Origin: Mya arenaria
Lineage: Eukaryota; Mollusca; Bivalvia; Myida; Myidae
Length of the DNA stretch: 64,000 nucleotides
Direction: 5' to 3'
NCBI RefSeq assembly: GCF_026914265.1
Contig: NC_069124.1
Span: forward strand, 86,824,915-86,888,914
A program made the translations under genes and the position numbers. The notes beneath the pieces are model-generated. The model saw only the letters and a program-made list of their open reading frames with translations, was not told where the DNA came from and made no database searches. This document shows positions 24,598 through 37,800 of this stretch, piece after piece; the stretch's first letter is position 1, and each line of letters opens with the position of its first letter.

Positions 24598-24900
24598 TTT
24601 ACTTCAATGATAACATGTTAATTAAGTATGCATATGTTCGAAATACATTATTGTTGAAAATACTGTAACGATTATATTTGTTTTTGTCAACATACTTTAC
24701 TGTTACGAGTAAAATTTAACGGGGATAAAAATACTATACGTTATGAGAGAATAATCTGGAATCTATTTTAATGACATTTGCAAAACAAACAATTAAGCTT
24801 AATGTTAGTTACTCTCAAATCTCTCTGTTTTGTCGCCGCTTACCAAAGGAGATTAAGAAACATATAGTAAGTGTTTATAGTACCATGTAACCATCATCTA
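24598..24900. repeat. local direct duplication, copy 2 (empty transposon site)
   Basis: Homologous to 22,570-22,775 plus the continuation after 24,503 ('gagattaagaaacatat' against 'gattgagaaacatagc', then 'gt..tatagtacc'). The site where copy 1 carries the transposon is intact here near 24,800. Confidence 0.7.
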
Positions 24901-25208
24901 TTCGGAGAAAAGTTGGTTTTTGTAATCAATATTTTCAAAAAACAATATTCAGGGCAGTTATAATTTGAAACTTAGCTATCAAGTAATGTATACATTTATT
25001 TAAAAACACACACACTGTACTTCACATTTTATCGTGCAACGATAAAAATATCAAAAGCATTCTTTTGCAATTTATGAACATACCCTAAGTTTAAGTTACA
25101 TTTTGGTCAATATCCGATATAGTCGGCGCCATTCTAGGCGCTGACTAATAAACGTGATTTATGCTTACAATTTTGCTTTATACCACGTCGGCATCATGAA
25201 ATATTGTC

Positions 25209-25274
<66 letters not shown>

Positions 25275-25312
25275 CGTGCGTGCGCGCGCGCGCGATCGCG
25301 CGTGTGTGTGTG
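25209..25312. repeat. (TA)n-(TG)n-(CG)n compound microsatellite
   Basis: An uninterrupted alternating purine-pyrimidine tract of about 100 bp passes from TA repeats to TG repeats to CG-rich repeats and back to TG. It should be a strong candidate for Z-DNA and for length instability. Open frames on both strands here are low-complexity artefacts. Confidence 0.9.
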
Positions 25313-26057
25313 ATATAATAAGTGTAGTTAATTTGTGTGCGTCCATGCAGTACGAACGCTCGGGCGATAACGTTTTATGCATTTAGAGCCTTAAACATCA
25401 TTCAGTATTTATAATGTAAATAGAATATCACATTCATGGTCTTTCAATAACTTTAGTTCATCAAAATTAATAACTTCTCACCAAAGAATATCTTCTATAT
25501 AAACGGTGCTAAAATTTGTTTTTAACTATTTCACTGACAAATATAATTGCACGAAATGTGATAATAAACACGTTAAAATAAAGTTCATATATCGATCGTT
25601 TATTAGAATACAGTCTACATTTTCAGCCAATCCAATGGCAGATAGGCAATCATAAGTACTAGAATTAATTATTAAGAATTCAACTTTCACGGGTGTTCAA
25701 AGGTCCGCCTACTGCCGCTCGTCCGATTCAGACTCTGTCCGTCAGATTTTGCGTTACAAATATCAGGAATGAGTATTCTAAGACAGTTAGATAAGCTCAA
25801 GTAATATTTTAGTGATTAAGAAGGGCTCGTTCGCTACGCCCTCATTTCCGGTAAAACCTCATTTTTCTGAAATTTCTCCCAATATGTATCATTGCAAAAT
25901 CATACTAAAGATTTTAAGATTATTTTAAAGAAATCATTCTTACTTGCGACTAAGTCAACTTAAAATGACAAACAAATTTTGTTAGTCATTTGTTAGTAAC
26001 TTGTTTGTCTGAAGAGTTTTACACATGAGGTTAATATTGTGTACATATGTATATATC

Positions 26058-26595
26058 TTATACTGAGGAAGCTCGACATTCTCCAAACAAAAGACGCTCA
26101 AGGGAACGTGACTCAATAGGGTTTTCCGGGGTCAACGAAATATGTTCCAGGCTTCCGATGATGGTGATAGTGTGAGCCAAGAACCAGAGGTATACCTCTT
26201 GATACAGATAGAGCAGCAACCCACAAACTATATTGAAGCCAAAAGTGTAAAAAATGTACAAGGGCACATTACTCAAAAACGAGTTGTAAAACAAGTCAAG
26301 TACTACTACACATCGCGGTGATAATATATGAAAGTGTATGAGTGATTAACCCATGAGAGCAGTTTGGTCCACACATCTATATAACGAAGCGCGTAAAATC
26401 ATGTTCAAAGGTAAGACACTCTCGTGGCCATGGGTCACGAAAAATGCGCCATCGTGCCAAGCATAAGAGTTATATTTGAACAAGAGGATGTAGTTCGTTC
26501 CTTCACCTTCAATTTAGCCCAAAGTATAAAATCACATCCAGGACACGTAACTTGAAGAGGACATGGCCGTAGTTCACGACATATGGAACTGCTCG
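26058..26595 (-). pseudogene. decayed coding remnant, membrane-protein-like, family not recognised
   Basis: Three minus-strand segments abut in different frames. Segment 26,509-26,595 contains VPYVVNYGHVLFKLRVLDVI. Segment 26,346-26,510 contains NYILLFKYNSYAWHDGAFF and HESVLPLNMILRASLYRC. Segment 26,058-26,303 contains hydrophobic stretches (LYIFYTFGFNIVCGLLLYLY, VYLWFLAHTITIIGS) and ends RLLFGECRASSV. The frames overlap or nearly touch, and the residues look protein-like, not random. This suggests one ancestral coding sequence broken by indels, or exons I cannot join. I do not recognise the family. Confidence 0.35.
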
Positions 26596-26659
26596 GCCAT
26601 TTTTTTTAAAAACAACCTCGGATGTATGCCGGTGGTACATCTGCTGAAGTAGTTCGTAA

Positions 26660-29600
26660 AATTTTGAATTATACCTTTAATGAAATGTAGTGTTTTAGTG
26701 TTGTATTTATTGATCTAAGTTTACATTGATTGCCATTGAATTGTATTATGGCAAACATAATTAAGAAACCCAAGAGTTAAGTCACAAAGTTTAACTGCTA
26801 AATAAAATTACTACGCGATCTACTTGCAGCGGACTTAAACGTACCACTTTTTGAGTATGTAAACCGTTCAAATACACGTAAGCCTAATTCAGTGTCATAT
26901 AGGGAACGTTATTACAGCTTGTTACCGATGTATATGGTTAACTTCAAATTATTATCTCTACACCGAGGAAATATTATGTTTACAAAGCTAATGTTTGTTG
27001 CATCACGACAATCTGCCCTCAAGGGCAAATACAGCTAACAAAATAATATATTATCATGTAACGAACTGCATACAAATGTTGTACAAATGTAATACATTGA
27101 AAGTACCAGTGTTTCTTACATGATAAAATATAAAACGTGGCTATACATCATACATAATAAATGCGAAGTTGCTAAAACAGCAAACAATATAACAATTTAA
27201 CCGTCCGCTTTGTTGCCCTTCAAAGTTTTTTCAGAGATTTGCAGGTTCTGGTGAAAATGAATAGCTTTCTGAAATATTTCAAAATATTTTGTTTTACTTT
27301 TGAAGATTCTAAATTGATTGATAATTTTTTTGTTTTTTGCATAAACGTACTAACCAGCTTTTAATCTTTCTCGTTACGATATCTAATTTTGCCATTTTGA
27401 AGACAACAAAGGTTAAATAACAAAGTTCAAACAACTTATCTTTCGAATGCATCATTCGGATTAACACAGACTAAATTATATGTTTAGTTAGTAAAGCAAA
27501 CGAAGGGATGGAGGCCGCCCGCCAGTAGCCAAGGAGCTTTGTGCTCATTAGGACATTCTCTAATGGCCTCTCAAAATGCGCACCAGGGGTCATGCCCAAT
27601 AGGCAACATAGATTGAACTTAAAATTAAGATAAGAAACTGAGTGTTTTGATTGGCCTGTATATATAGCTGACCAGTGGGCTTAATGGAATCACTGAGACA
27701 TGTCTAATGATAAGGATAATATCAATATTGAATACTGGCAAGGTACAATTCCCTACCTAAGATATGGACACGAGTGTGGTTCGCATCAGGTTAAAACCAT
27801 ATGGTCTTCATAGATAAGACAAAAACGTACCAGTGAAATGGAGACTAAACTGGTTATTGACACGAACTTGTTGCGGCTTCAATTGCTTTGATTTATAATT
27901 ATTCATAATCAAAGGGTCAATGTCCTTTGAACTGCTACATGATATTCTAAATAAACACAATGGCGGCTTTTGGTACCTTGATGTAATTCATGAAAATATT
28001 GGTGTTAAATCACAGCTACCCAAAATATATCGTTTTCGAAGTAAAGTATTTGAAACCAATACCTTACAATGTACATGGACATGAGGGAAATTGAGATTTA
28101 AGAACACGATTTAGTCAATTACGTCAGAATGAAAGATGTTATGTTGACACAAACATAAGCATACTGGTGAACAATTTATATATTCTTATAATATGTAAGT
28201 AGGCATATTGTATTTACACTTAATTTATTTTCATCAAGAGATCTTATTATGACAGCAAATGGTAACACTCTATATGAAAGTTATCTTGAGTACAAAACAT
28301 AGATCACTAATAACAATATTTGTAACGTGCATGTTAGCGATTTGGAACCCATGTAAGGCCTGATGACAAGTGATTTACGAGAAGGAGGCGGTCGCTCCGT
28401 GGGAACAGGCCCGTCCTGTCATCGCTGACGGTCACCGGACGTGACGGTACGTTAATGGTTCACGGACCGCCCCTTCTCCTTCCTCACTTTTGGACAACCG
28501 TGGCCGCGTGAACACCAACCAGCGTAAGATATGGATGTCAGTTAGTGTCTTCTTTCTTGGAGTTTTATTTCGGATCTTTCCTTTCTGCATTGCCACGAAT
28601 TAAAGTGTATTGGTTTTAGAATCAGGAATACACATCGTACATACATTTGAATTTAGTGTAAGTACGAACAAAGCGACTTAAAAGAGAAACGAATGAAACA
28701 GCGATATATTCGATTTACATTTTTACATGGGATGCAAACAAATACTTGATAATGTAAAACATAAATGATCTTATATCACATCATGTGGTTTGATTCATTG
28801 CATGAGGCATGACAAACTCTAATTACGTACACATCAAAATGTGGTTTTGTAATTGTGTTTTGTAATGCTGCAATGATAAATTGTTGTCAATTATAAAAAT
28901 AATATTTCTGTTTCAAGAGCGGACGTAATGATCAATGAACAGAACTACGGTTGAGCATTTTAGATTGAGTGTTTTTTTTATTAATTGCTGCGGTTTATTC
29001 GGTTTTATTTCGACAGACTCGAGATCTTCAGTATGGATGAAACCTTATTCTTATTATCTTAACTTATCGATGTAATCAAAAACAAAAATCCTTTCTGAAG
29101 TTCTTATTGATGAGGTTTATAGGTTTTTGAAAAGGAAAAGATGCGAATCATTTTTATTTTATAAATATAAAAATATTTAGTGAGAGTACTCTTAATATAT
29201 AGTAAAATAGGCTAAGGAAATATATAGATACTTTGTTTCTGGTCCCTAGAGGACTGTGTTTAATTGTATAAATTTATTGTGGGACAAATGTGAGGTTCGT
29301 CCTTGGACAATTGTCGCCCTAATGGGTTAAATCCCCCAACGAATTCCTGTTTTTGGTGGCTGTTTTTGTGTTTAAAAAGGCGGCAACCTTAACATTTGAT
29401 ATAATAGTGTACAATAGTGACAAACTGTTATTTTTCATAAACCTTTTTTTGTTTTCAACTGTTTCTTTTGTCTGTTTTGGCCTTTGGTCATTGTGCCATT
29501 TAACAAGATATACGTAGCTATATTCTGGACCTGTACTTGAAGTTTCTATTGAACCATTTAAAGTGAACTTTATACAAGCTTGTACACAAAGTGTCATTTC

Positions 29601-31630
29601 ACTTGAACAATCGTAACTTTTGTCTTTTCTCTTTAGTGAGACCTCACACTGAGGTTTTATTTTTCAATGCACACATGTGTCACAATGGTCGGGGCATTTC
29701 AAATAGTATGTAAACATTTCAAACATAAACCATTCATGATTGTAAGCATATACATTGCCTTAGAACGCGTAATGATAATATTTACAGCAAATCGGCACAA
29801 AATACAAAAAAAGGAAGAGAAAATGTTAAGGCATATTTCGTTTCACACATTAAGGTTTATTAATACAGATATCGCCCTTCAAGCACTTTCTGCTTTATTC
29901 TTGGATTTCGAACATAATATCAAGGAATATAATCCTGTAGTTTATACATAGAACATATTGAAATGAAATGAAAGTCACCTAGTTTAACAATCCAAATCTG
30001 CTTTTTGCTTAAATATTTCGTTATTTTACATCATCTCGTAAAACAAAGTAAGTTGACAATTTGAACGTTTCCCTGATACAAATATAATGATAGATGGGTC
30101 TCCGCCAACTGAATCATCACTGAACATGGGCTCAAACTCGAATATTGAACGACAGTAATAATCACAGGTCCACAAAACCAGATGACTGATGTATAGTTTT
30201 TACTTAAGAGGCCCGTTTTATACCTTGTGTGTTATCTTTTAAAGCCCCGATAATCACCATGAGAATACAATTATATCGTTTTTCATTGTATAATACGATA
30301 ATACGAATGTGTCGCTCAACGCATATGGGAAATCTACCTAGCAACTAAAACTAGAATTTTTATTTTATTGGTAATTAGATAGTGTGCAGTTGATTCTGAT
30401 GTTACTAAAGGTGTCGAGATAATGGCCATCTTCGGTAATTAAACAATACCTATGTGAAAACATGCATGGTATATGACTAATGTGACGGTTTTATGTCTTT
30501 GTTCGTAAATATCAGCATAGAACTGTCATTACCTCACAACCTGTACGTGGTTTACCAGTTATTGTATAAATGTCAATAGGCTCATTATAGTAACACCATC
30601 ATTCACTCATTTTTAAACTAATTATACATGTTTGAATAATATATACACAACCATTGTATATACACATGTTTATGCAAGCAGTCATCATAAAAGCTAGTCT
30701 GGCTCCATGCCTACTAATTCCAATAGTACATAGTAACATAGTGATAGGGGAAGTAATGAAGACTACATAAAAGCTTGCTGAGAAAAATTAAATCGAACAT
30801 TTGAGAGTTTAAGGTCCATCAATATACCTGAATCGGGTAAAATTATGCTCTATACAAATGCGATCGGTGAAATGAACCTCATTAACTGTTTTGAAAATCA
30901 ACAAAAGACCCAACTATCGAAATGTTCCTTATTGAGGCCGGCAATTCGGACTTGACTATCGAAAACGTCCAGCAACAGCGGGAGGACCAATCACTGAAGT
31001 CCTTAAAACGTTTCCTGTTTATTCATATTCATTAACATGTATGTTACTACTAAATTCCCTTAAAACTTTTTACACCTTTTGACGGATCTCCTCTTTTAAA
31101 CGTAAACCTAGACCGAGTTATATGGCCTTTCGGCGAGAACGATGTGACGTTTTCACCTCAGGAAGAAAGTTATATGTACTTTCTAAATTATAATCCATAA
31201 TCCAATCAAAAAACGACTTTCATAAAACGTTTAACGTTTCCAAGCCTGTTTTGTTTTTCGATGCATTTTTTTTATTAAAAATAATGATTTGGTTTTTGGT
31301 TCTTTGCACGTCAAAATAACGGCTCGTAAACCGCATTTGAAATATGTTTGAGTCAGTGTGTACAATTACGTCTTTATCATATGTTTTTGGTGGTTTATAG
31401 AGATTTATCAGTGAATGAAATATCATTTCACTGTTTGAACCAGTAAAAATATAGAATTAACGTAATTCACAGTTTTGAAATTTTAGCCCACTCACAGTTC
31501 CAAATCAAGCGCGCACAGGGCTGGGACATAATTTCAAAGACATACTTTCCAAAATGGCGTTTCGAGCGCATTTTTCTAAAATAGTGAAAAGATTTTTTTT
31601 TAACTCCAATTTAAGGTATATATTAAAATA
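26660..31630. other. gene-poor intergenic stretch
   Basis: Mostly AT-rich unique-looking sequence. Open frames at 29,319-29,597 (minus) and 29,667-29,951 (plus) have no recognisable domain. A GC-rich patch at 28,375-28,530 stands out and is listed separately. Confidence 0.4.
28375..28530. other. GC-rich patch with imperfect inverted repeat
   Basis: 'gaaggaggcggtcgctccgt' at the left and 'acggaccgccccttctcctt' at the right are imperfect inverted copies about 60 bp apart, in conspicuously GC-rich DNA. It could be a fold-back element, an old coding fragment or a regulatory island. I cannot choose. Confidence 0.4.
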
Positions 31631-31632
31631 AA

Positions 31633-31776
31633 TGTTTGTTTCAGTGTAAGATCGCAATATAGTTCACCTCGTGAACACCAAAACTGAATATTTCACTCCT
31701 GGCTACGCCATTCGTGAAATATAGCTTTTGTTGCTCACTAGGTGAAATATTTAACGATCTTACACTGAAACAAACA
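31633..31776. mobile_element. 144-bp fold-back (MITE-like) element upstream of gene C
   Basis: The ends 'tgtttgtttcagtgtaagat' and 'atcttacactgaaacaaaca' are perfect inverted repeats (22 bp including the following 'cg'). The rest of the two halves pairs with roughly three-quarters identity, so the element is one long hairpin. It ends about 100 bp before the ATG of gene C. Confidence 0.65.
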
Positions 31777-31878
31777 ATTATCCTCTAAATATTACTCTTC
31801 AATTTTAATTATGCAATCAGTCCCCCGAATTAGGCAGCCAACTCATACCTAACATTGCATGTCTTTTATTCACAGACG

Positions 31879-34800
31879 ATGGACGTACGCGTTATACTGC
31901 TAACCCTGACGGCTGTCATCAACACCGTCCTGGGACAAATTAACAGTATGATTAGTATTATAAATTCACGTTTGCTATAGTACTATAATTATAATCAACT
32001 TACATGTTGATCTTAAATGATTGGAAATTCTATCGAGTGAGTTAACAATTTTAAACACATGGCGTTTTATACATCTATATATGAATTATATATATATGCT
32101 TAACATTACCAGATATAGGCTATCCCAGTGAAAGATTTTCTCAAGCTCAGCTTGGGTCATCATTTGGGTCCGAACGAGGCGCACAGTTTGGTGACCAAAC
32201 TACGACCCAGTTCAGAGGCCCTACTGATCAACAACTGAGGGGTCAATCAGGTGCACGGTTTATTGGGCAAGCCGGTGCACAGTTTATTGGGCAAGCCGAT
32301 GCACAGTTCAGAGGCCAAGCCGATGCACAGTTCGGGAGTCAGACGAGGTCGCCGTCCATAGGGCAGAGTTTAGACCGAGGCTCAAGTGGGCGTACATCAC
32401 AGGGGTTTATCCACCAAGAACAGCCGAGATTTCCCGCTGACACAACAGGTATTTAAGTTACATGTAAATTATGATAGTTAACATATGTTTAATCAAGGGC
32501 CTTCCACAAAGTCTGTTCGTCCAAAATTGAATCCGTTCCTACATTTATTTTTTGTTTAGTTTTGAGGTACAACACAACGCTTATACTTTTCACTAAATTC
32601 TTTAAAAAATACTCATCCCTAAAGTATACATGTATTGTGTTTGTTAAATATGGAACCTTAAAAAGACATAAATCTTGACTTGTGTTTTGAGAACGTATGT
32701 TATAATCGGCTTTTTTATAACACCCATGTGCTATCAATATATACAGTCATGCTAATTGCAATACAACTGTGATGACAATTGGCAGCTGATTTTGCCGTGA
32801 GTTGGTTTGCATTTACTGATAATTGTTGGGACAATTTTGAGGTCATGTACAAATAATTAGTTTAAACCCTTGTGAACTTCTATTTTTATGACCGTTTCAC
32901 TTTTGTGGTCTCGACATTAATTGATAAAGACATGTTGATGCATTTGCGGTTTGTCTGGTCTGCCTTGAGTTATGTATGTCTCTCGTCCAGTGTCTGTAAG
33001 GCATTAACCCGGTGATGTGTGACTCTCGTCCAGTGTCTGTAAGGCATTAACCCGGTGATGTGTGACTCTCGTCCAGTGTCTGTAAGGCATTGACCCGGTG
33101 ATGTGTGTCTCTCGTCCAGTGTCTGTAAGGCATTAACCCTGTGATGTGTGTCTCTCGTCCAGTGTCTGTAAGGCATTGACCCGGTGATGTGTGACTCTCG
33201 TCCAGTGTTTGTAAGGCATTTACCCTGTGATGTGTGTCTCTCGTCCAGTGTCTGTAAGGCATTGACCCGGTGATGTGTGACTCTCGTCCAGTGTTTGTAA
33301 GGCATTGACCCGGTGATGTGTGACCCTCGTCCAGTGTCTGTAAGGCATTGACCCGGTGATGTGTGACTCTCGTCCAGTGTATGTAAGGCATATACCATGT
33401 GATGTGTGTCTCTCGTCCAGTGTATGTAAGGCATTGACACGGTAATGTGTGTCTCTCGTCCAGTGTATGTAAGGCATTGACCCGGTTATGTGTGTCGCTC
33501 GTCCAGTGTCTGTAAGGCATTGACCCGGTGATGCGTGTCTCTCGTTCAGTGTATGTAAGGTATTGACCCGGTGATATGTGTCTCTCGTCCAGTGTCTGTA
33601 AGGCACTGACCCGGTGACCCGGTGATGTGTGTCGCTCGTCCAGTGTCTGTATTGCTTTGACCCGGTGATGCGTGTCTCTCGTCCAGTGTCTGTAAGGCAT
33701 TGAACCGGTGATGAGTGTCTCTCGTTCAGTGTATGTAAGGCATTTCCCGGTGATGTGTGTCTCTCGTTCAGTGTCAGTAAGGCATTGACACTGTGATGTG
33801 TGTCTCTCGTCCAGTGTCTGTAAGGCATTGACCCGGTGATGTGTGACTCTCGTCCAGTGCTTGTAAGGCATTTACCCTGTGATGTGTGTCTCTCGTCCAG
33901 TGTCTGTAAGGCATTGACCCGGTGATGTGTGACTCTCGTCCAGTGTTTGTAAGGCATTGACCCGGTGATGTGTGACCCTCGTCCAGTGTCTGTAAGGCAT
34001 TGACCCGGTGATGTGTGACTCTCGTCCAGTGTATGTAAGGCATATACCATGTGATGTGTGTCTCTCGTCCAGTGTATGTAAGGCATTGACACGGTAATGT
34101 GTGTCTCTCGTCCAGTGTATGTAAGGCATTGACCCGGTTATGTGTGTCGCTCGTCCAGTGTCTGTAAGGCATTGACCCGGTGATGCGTGTCTCTCGTTCA
34201 GTGTATGTAAGGTATTGACCCGGTGATATGTGTCTCTCGTCCAGTGTCTGTAAGGCACTGACCCGGTGACCCGGTGATGTGTGTCGCTCGTCCAGTGTCT
34301 GTATTGCTTTGACCCGGTGATGCGTGTCTCTCGTCCAGTGTCTGTAAGGCATTGAACCGGTGATGAGTGTCTCTCGTTCAGTGTATGTAAGGCATTTCCC
34401 GGTGATGTGTGTCTCTCGTTCAGTGTCAGTAAGGCATTGACACTGTGATGTGTGTCTCTTGTCAAGTGTCTGTAAGGCATTGACCCGGTGATGTGTGTCT
34501 CTCGTCTAGTGTCTGTAAGGCATTAACCCGGTGATGTGTGTCTCACGTCAAGTGACTGTAAGGCATTAACCCTGTGATGTGTGTCACTCGTCCAGTGTCT
34601 GTAAGGCATTAGCCCTGTGATGTGTGTCTTCTCGTCCAGTGTATTTAAGGCATTGACCCGGTGACGCGTGTCTCTCTTCCAGTGTCTGTAAGGCATTGAC
34701 CCGGAGATGTGTGACCCTCGTCCAGTGTCTGTAAGGCATTGGCCCTGTGCTGTGTGGCTCTCGTCCAGTGTATGTAAGGCATTGACCCGGTGATGCGTGT

Positions 34801-37800
34801 CTCTCTATCAGTGTTTGTAATACATTGACCTGGTGATGTGTGTCTCTCGTCCAGTGTCTGTAAGGCATTAACCCTGTGATGTGTGTCTCTCGTCCAGTGT
34901 ATGTAAGGCATTGAACCGGTGATGTGTGTCTCCCGTCTAGTGTCTGAAAGGCATTAACCCTGTGATGTGTGTCTCTCTTCAAGTGTCTGTAAGGCATTGA
35001 CCCTGTGATGCGTGGCTCCCGTCCTGTGTCTGAAAGGCATTGACCCTCTGATGTGTGTCTCTCTTCCAGTGTCTGAAAGGCATTGACCCGGTGATGTGTG
35101 TCACTCGTCCAGTGTCTGTAAGCCATTGATCCGGTGATGTGTGACTCTCGTCCAGTGTCTGTAAGGCATTGGCCCTGTGATGTGTATCTCTCTTCCAGTG
35201 TATGTAAGGCATTAACCCGGTGATGTGTGTCGCTCGTCCAGTGTCTGTAAGGCATTGACCCGGTGATGTGTGACTCTCGTCCAGTGTCTGTAAGGCATTG
35301 ACCCAGTGATGCGTGTCTCTCGTTCAGTGTATGTAAGGCATTGACCTAGTGATGTGTGTCACTCGTCCAGTGTCTGAAAGGCATTGACCCGGTGACACGG
35401 TGATGTGTGTCGCTTGTCCAGTGTCTGAAAGGCATTGACCCGGTGATGTGTGTCTCTCGTTCAGTGTATGTAAGGCATTGACCCGGTGATGTGTGACTCT
35501 CGTCCAGTGTCTGTTCAGTGATGTGTGTCTCTCGTCCAGTGTCTGTAAGGCATTGACCCGGTGATGTGTGTCGCTCGTCCAATGTCTGTAAGGCATTGAC
35601 CCGGTGATGTGTGTCTCTCTCTTTCAGTGTCTGTAAGGCATTGACCCCGTGTTGGGTGTCTCCCGTCCAGTGTCTGTAAGGCATTGACCCGGTGATGAGT
35701 GATTCTCTTCCAGTGTCTGTAAGGTATTTGCTCGGTGATGTGTGACTCTCGTCGTTCAGTGTATGTAAGGTATTGACCCGGTGATATGTGTCTCTCGTCC
35801 AGTGTCTGTAAGGCACTGACCCGGTGACCCGGTGATGTGTGTCGCTCGTCCAGTGTCTGTATTGCTTTGACCCGGTGATGCGTGTCTCTCGTCCAGTGTC
35901 TGTAAGGCATTGAACCGGTGATGAGTGTCTCTCGTTCAGTGTATGTAAGGCATTTCCCGGTGATGTGTGTCTCTCGTTCAGTGTCAGTAAGGCATTGACA
36001 CTGTGATGTGTGTCTCTCGTCCAGTGTCTGTAAGGCATTGACCCGGTGATGTGTGACTCTCGTCCAGTGCTTGTAAGGCATTTACCCTGTGATGTGTGTC
36101 TCTCGTCCAGTGTCTGTAAGGCATTGACCCGGTGATGTGTGACTCTCGTCCAGTGTTTGTAAGGCATTGACCCGGTGATGTGTGACCCTCGTCCAGTGTC
36201 TGTAAGGCATTGACCCGGTGATGTGTGACTCTCGTCCAGTGTATGTAAGGCATATACCATGTGATGTGTGTCTCTCGTCCAGTGTATGTAAGGCATTGAC
36301 ACGGTAATGTGTGTCTCTCGTCCAGTGTATGTAAGGCATTGACCCGGTTATGTGTGTCGCTCGTCCAGTGTCTGTAAGGCATTGACCCGGTGATGCGTGT
36401 CTCTCGTTCAGTGTATGTAAGGTATTGACCCGGTGATATGTGTCTCTCGTCCAGTGTCTGTAAGGCACTGACCCGGTGACCCGGTGATGTGTGTCGCTCG
36501 TCCAGTGTCTGTATTGCTTTGACCCGGTGATGCGTGTCTCTCGTCCAGTGTCTGTAAGGCATTGAACCGGTGATGAGTGTCTCTCGTTCAGTGTATGTAA
36601 GGCATTTCCCGGTGATGTGTGTCTCTCGTTCAGTGTCAGTAAGGCATTGACACTGTGATGTGTGTCTCTTGTCAAGTGTCTGTAAGGCATTGACCCGGTG
36701 ATGTGTGTCTCTCGTCTAGTGTCTGTAAGGCATTAACCCGGTGATGTGTGTCTCACGTCAAGTGACTGTAAGGCATTAACCCTGTGATGTGTGTCACTCG
36801 TCCAGTGTCTGTAAGGCATTAGCCCTGTGATGTGTGTCTTCTCGTCCAGTGTATTTAAGGCATTGACCCGGTGACGCGTGTCTCTCTTCCAGTGTCTGTA
36901 AGGCATTGACCCGGAGATGTGTGACCCTCGTCCAGTGTCTGTAAGGCATTGGCCCTGTGCTGTGTGGCTCTCGTCCAGTGTATGTAAGGCATTGACCCGG
37001 TGATGCGTGTCTCTCTATCAGTGTTTGTAATACATTGACCTGGTGATGTGTGTCTCTCGTCCAGTGTCTGTAAGGCATTAACCCTGTGATGTGTGTCTCT
37101 CGTCCAGTGTATGTAAGGCATTGAACCGGTGATGTGTGTCTCCCGTCTAGTGTCTGAAAGGCATTAACCCTGTGATGTGTGTCTCTCTTCAAGTGTCTGT
37201 AAGGCATTGACCCTGTGATGCGTGGCTCCCGTCCTGTGTCTGAAAGGCATTGACCCTCTGATGTGTGTCTCTCTTCCAGTGTCTGAAAGGCATTGACCCG
37301 GTGATGTGTGTCACTCGTCCAGTGTCTGTAAGCCATTGATCCGGTGATGTGTGACTCTCGTCCAGTGTCTGTAAGGCATTGGCCCTGTGATGTGTATCTC
37401 TCTTCCAGTGTATGTAAGGCATTAACCCGGTGATGTGTGTCGCTCGTCCAGTGTCTGTAAGGCATTGACCCGGTGATGTGTGACTCTCGTCCAGTGTCTG
37501 TAAGGCATTGACCCAGTGATGCGTGTCTCTCGTTCAGTGTATGTAAGGCATTGACCTAGTGATGTGTGTCACTCGTCCAGTGTCTGAAAGGCATTGACCC
37601 GGTGACACGGTGATGTGTGTCGCTTGTCCAGTGTCTGAAAGGCATTGACCCGGTGATGTGTGTCTCTCGTTCAGTGTATGTAAGGCATTGACCCGGTGAT
37701 GTGTGACTCTCGTCCAGTGTCTGTTCAGTGATGTGTGTCTCTCGTCCAGTGTCTGTAAGGCATTGACCCGGTGATGTGTGTCGCTCGTCCAATGTCTGTA

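Noticed and set aside
29319-29951. Two open frames of 92 and 94 codons on opposite strands
   Set aside because: No recognisable domain, no signal peptide, no splice sites or promoter pattern. Expected by chance over this length.
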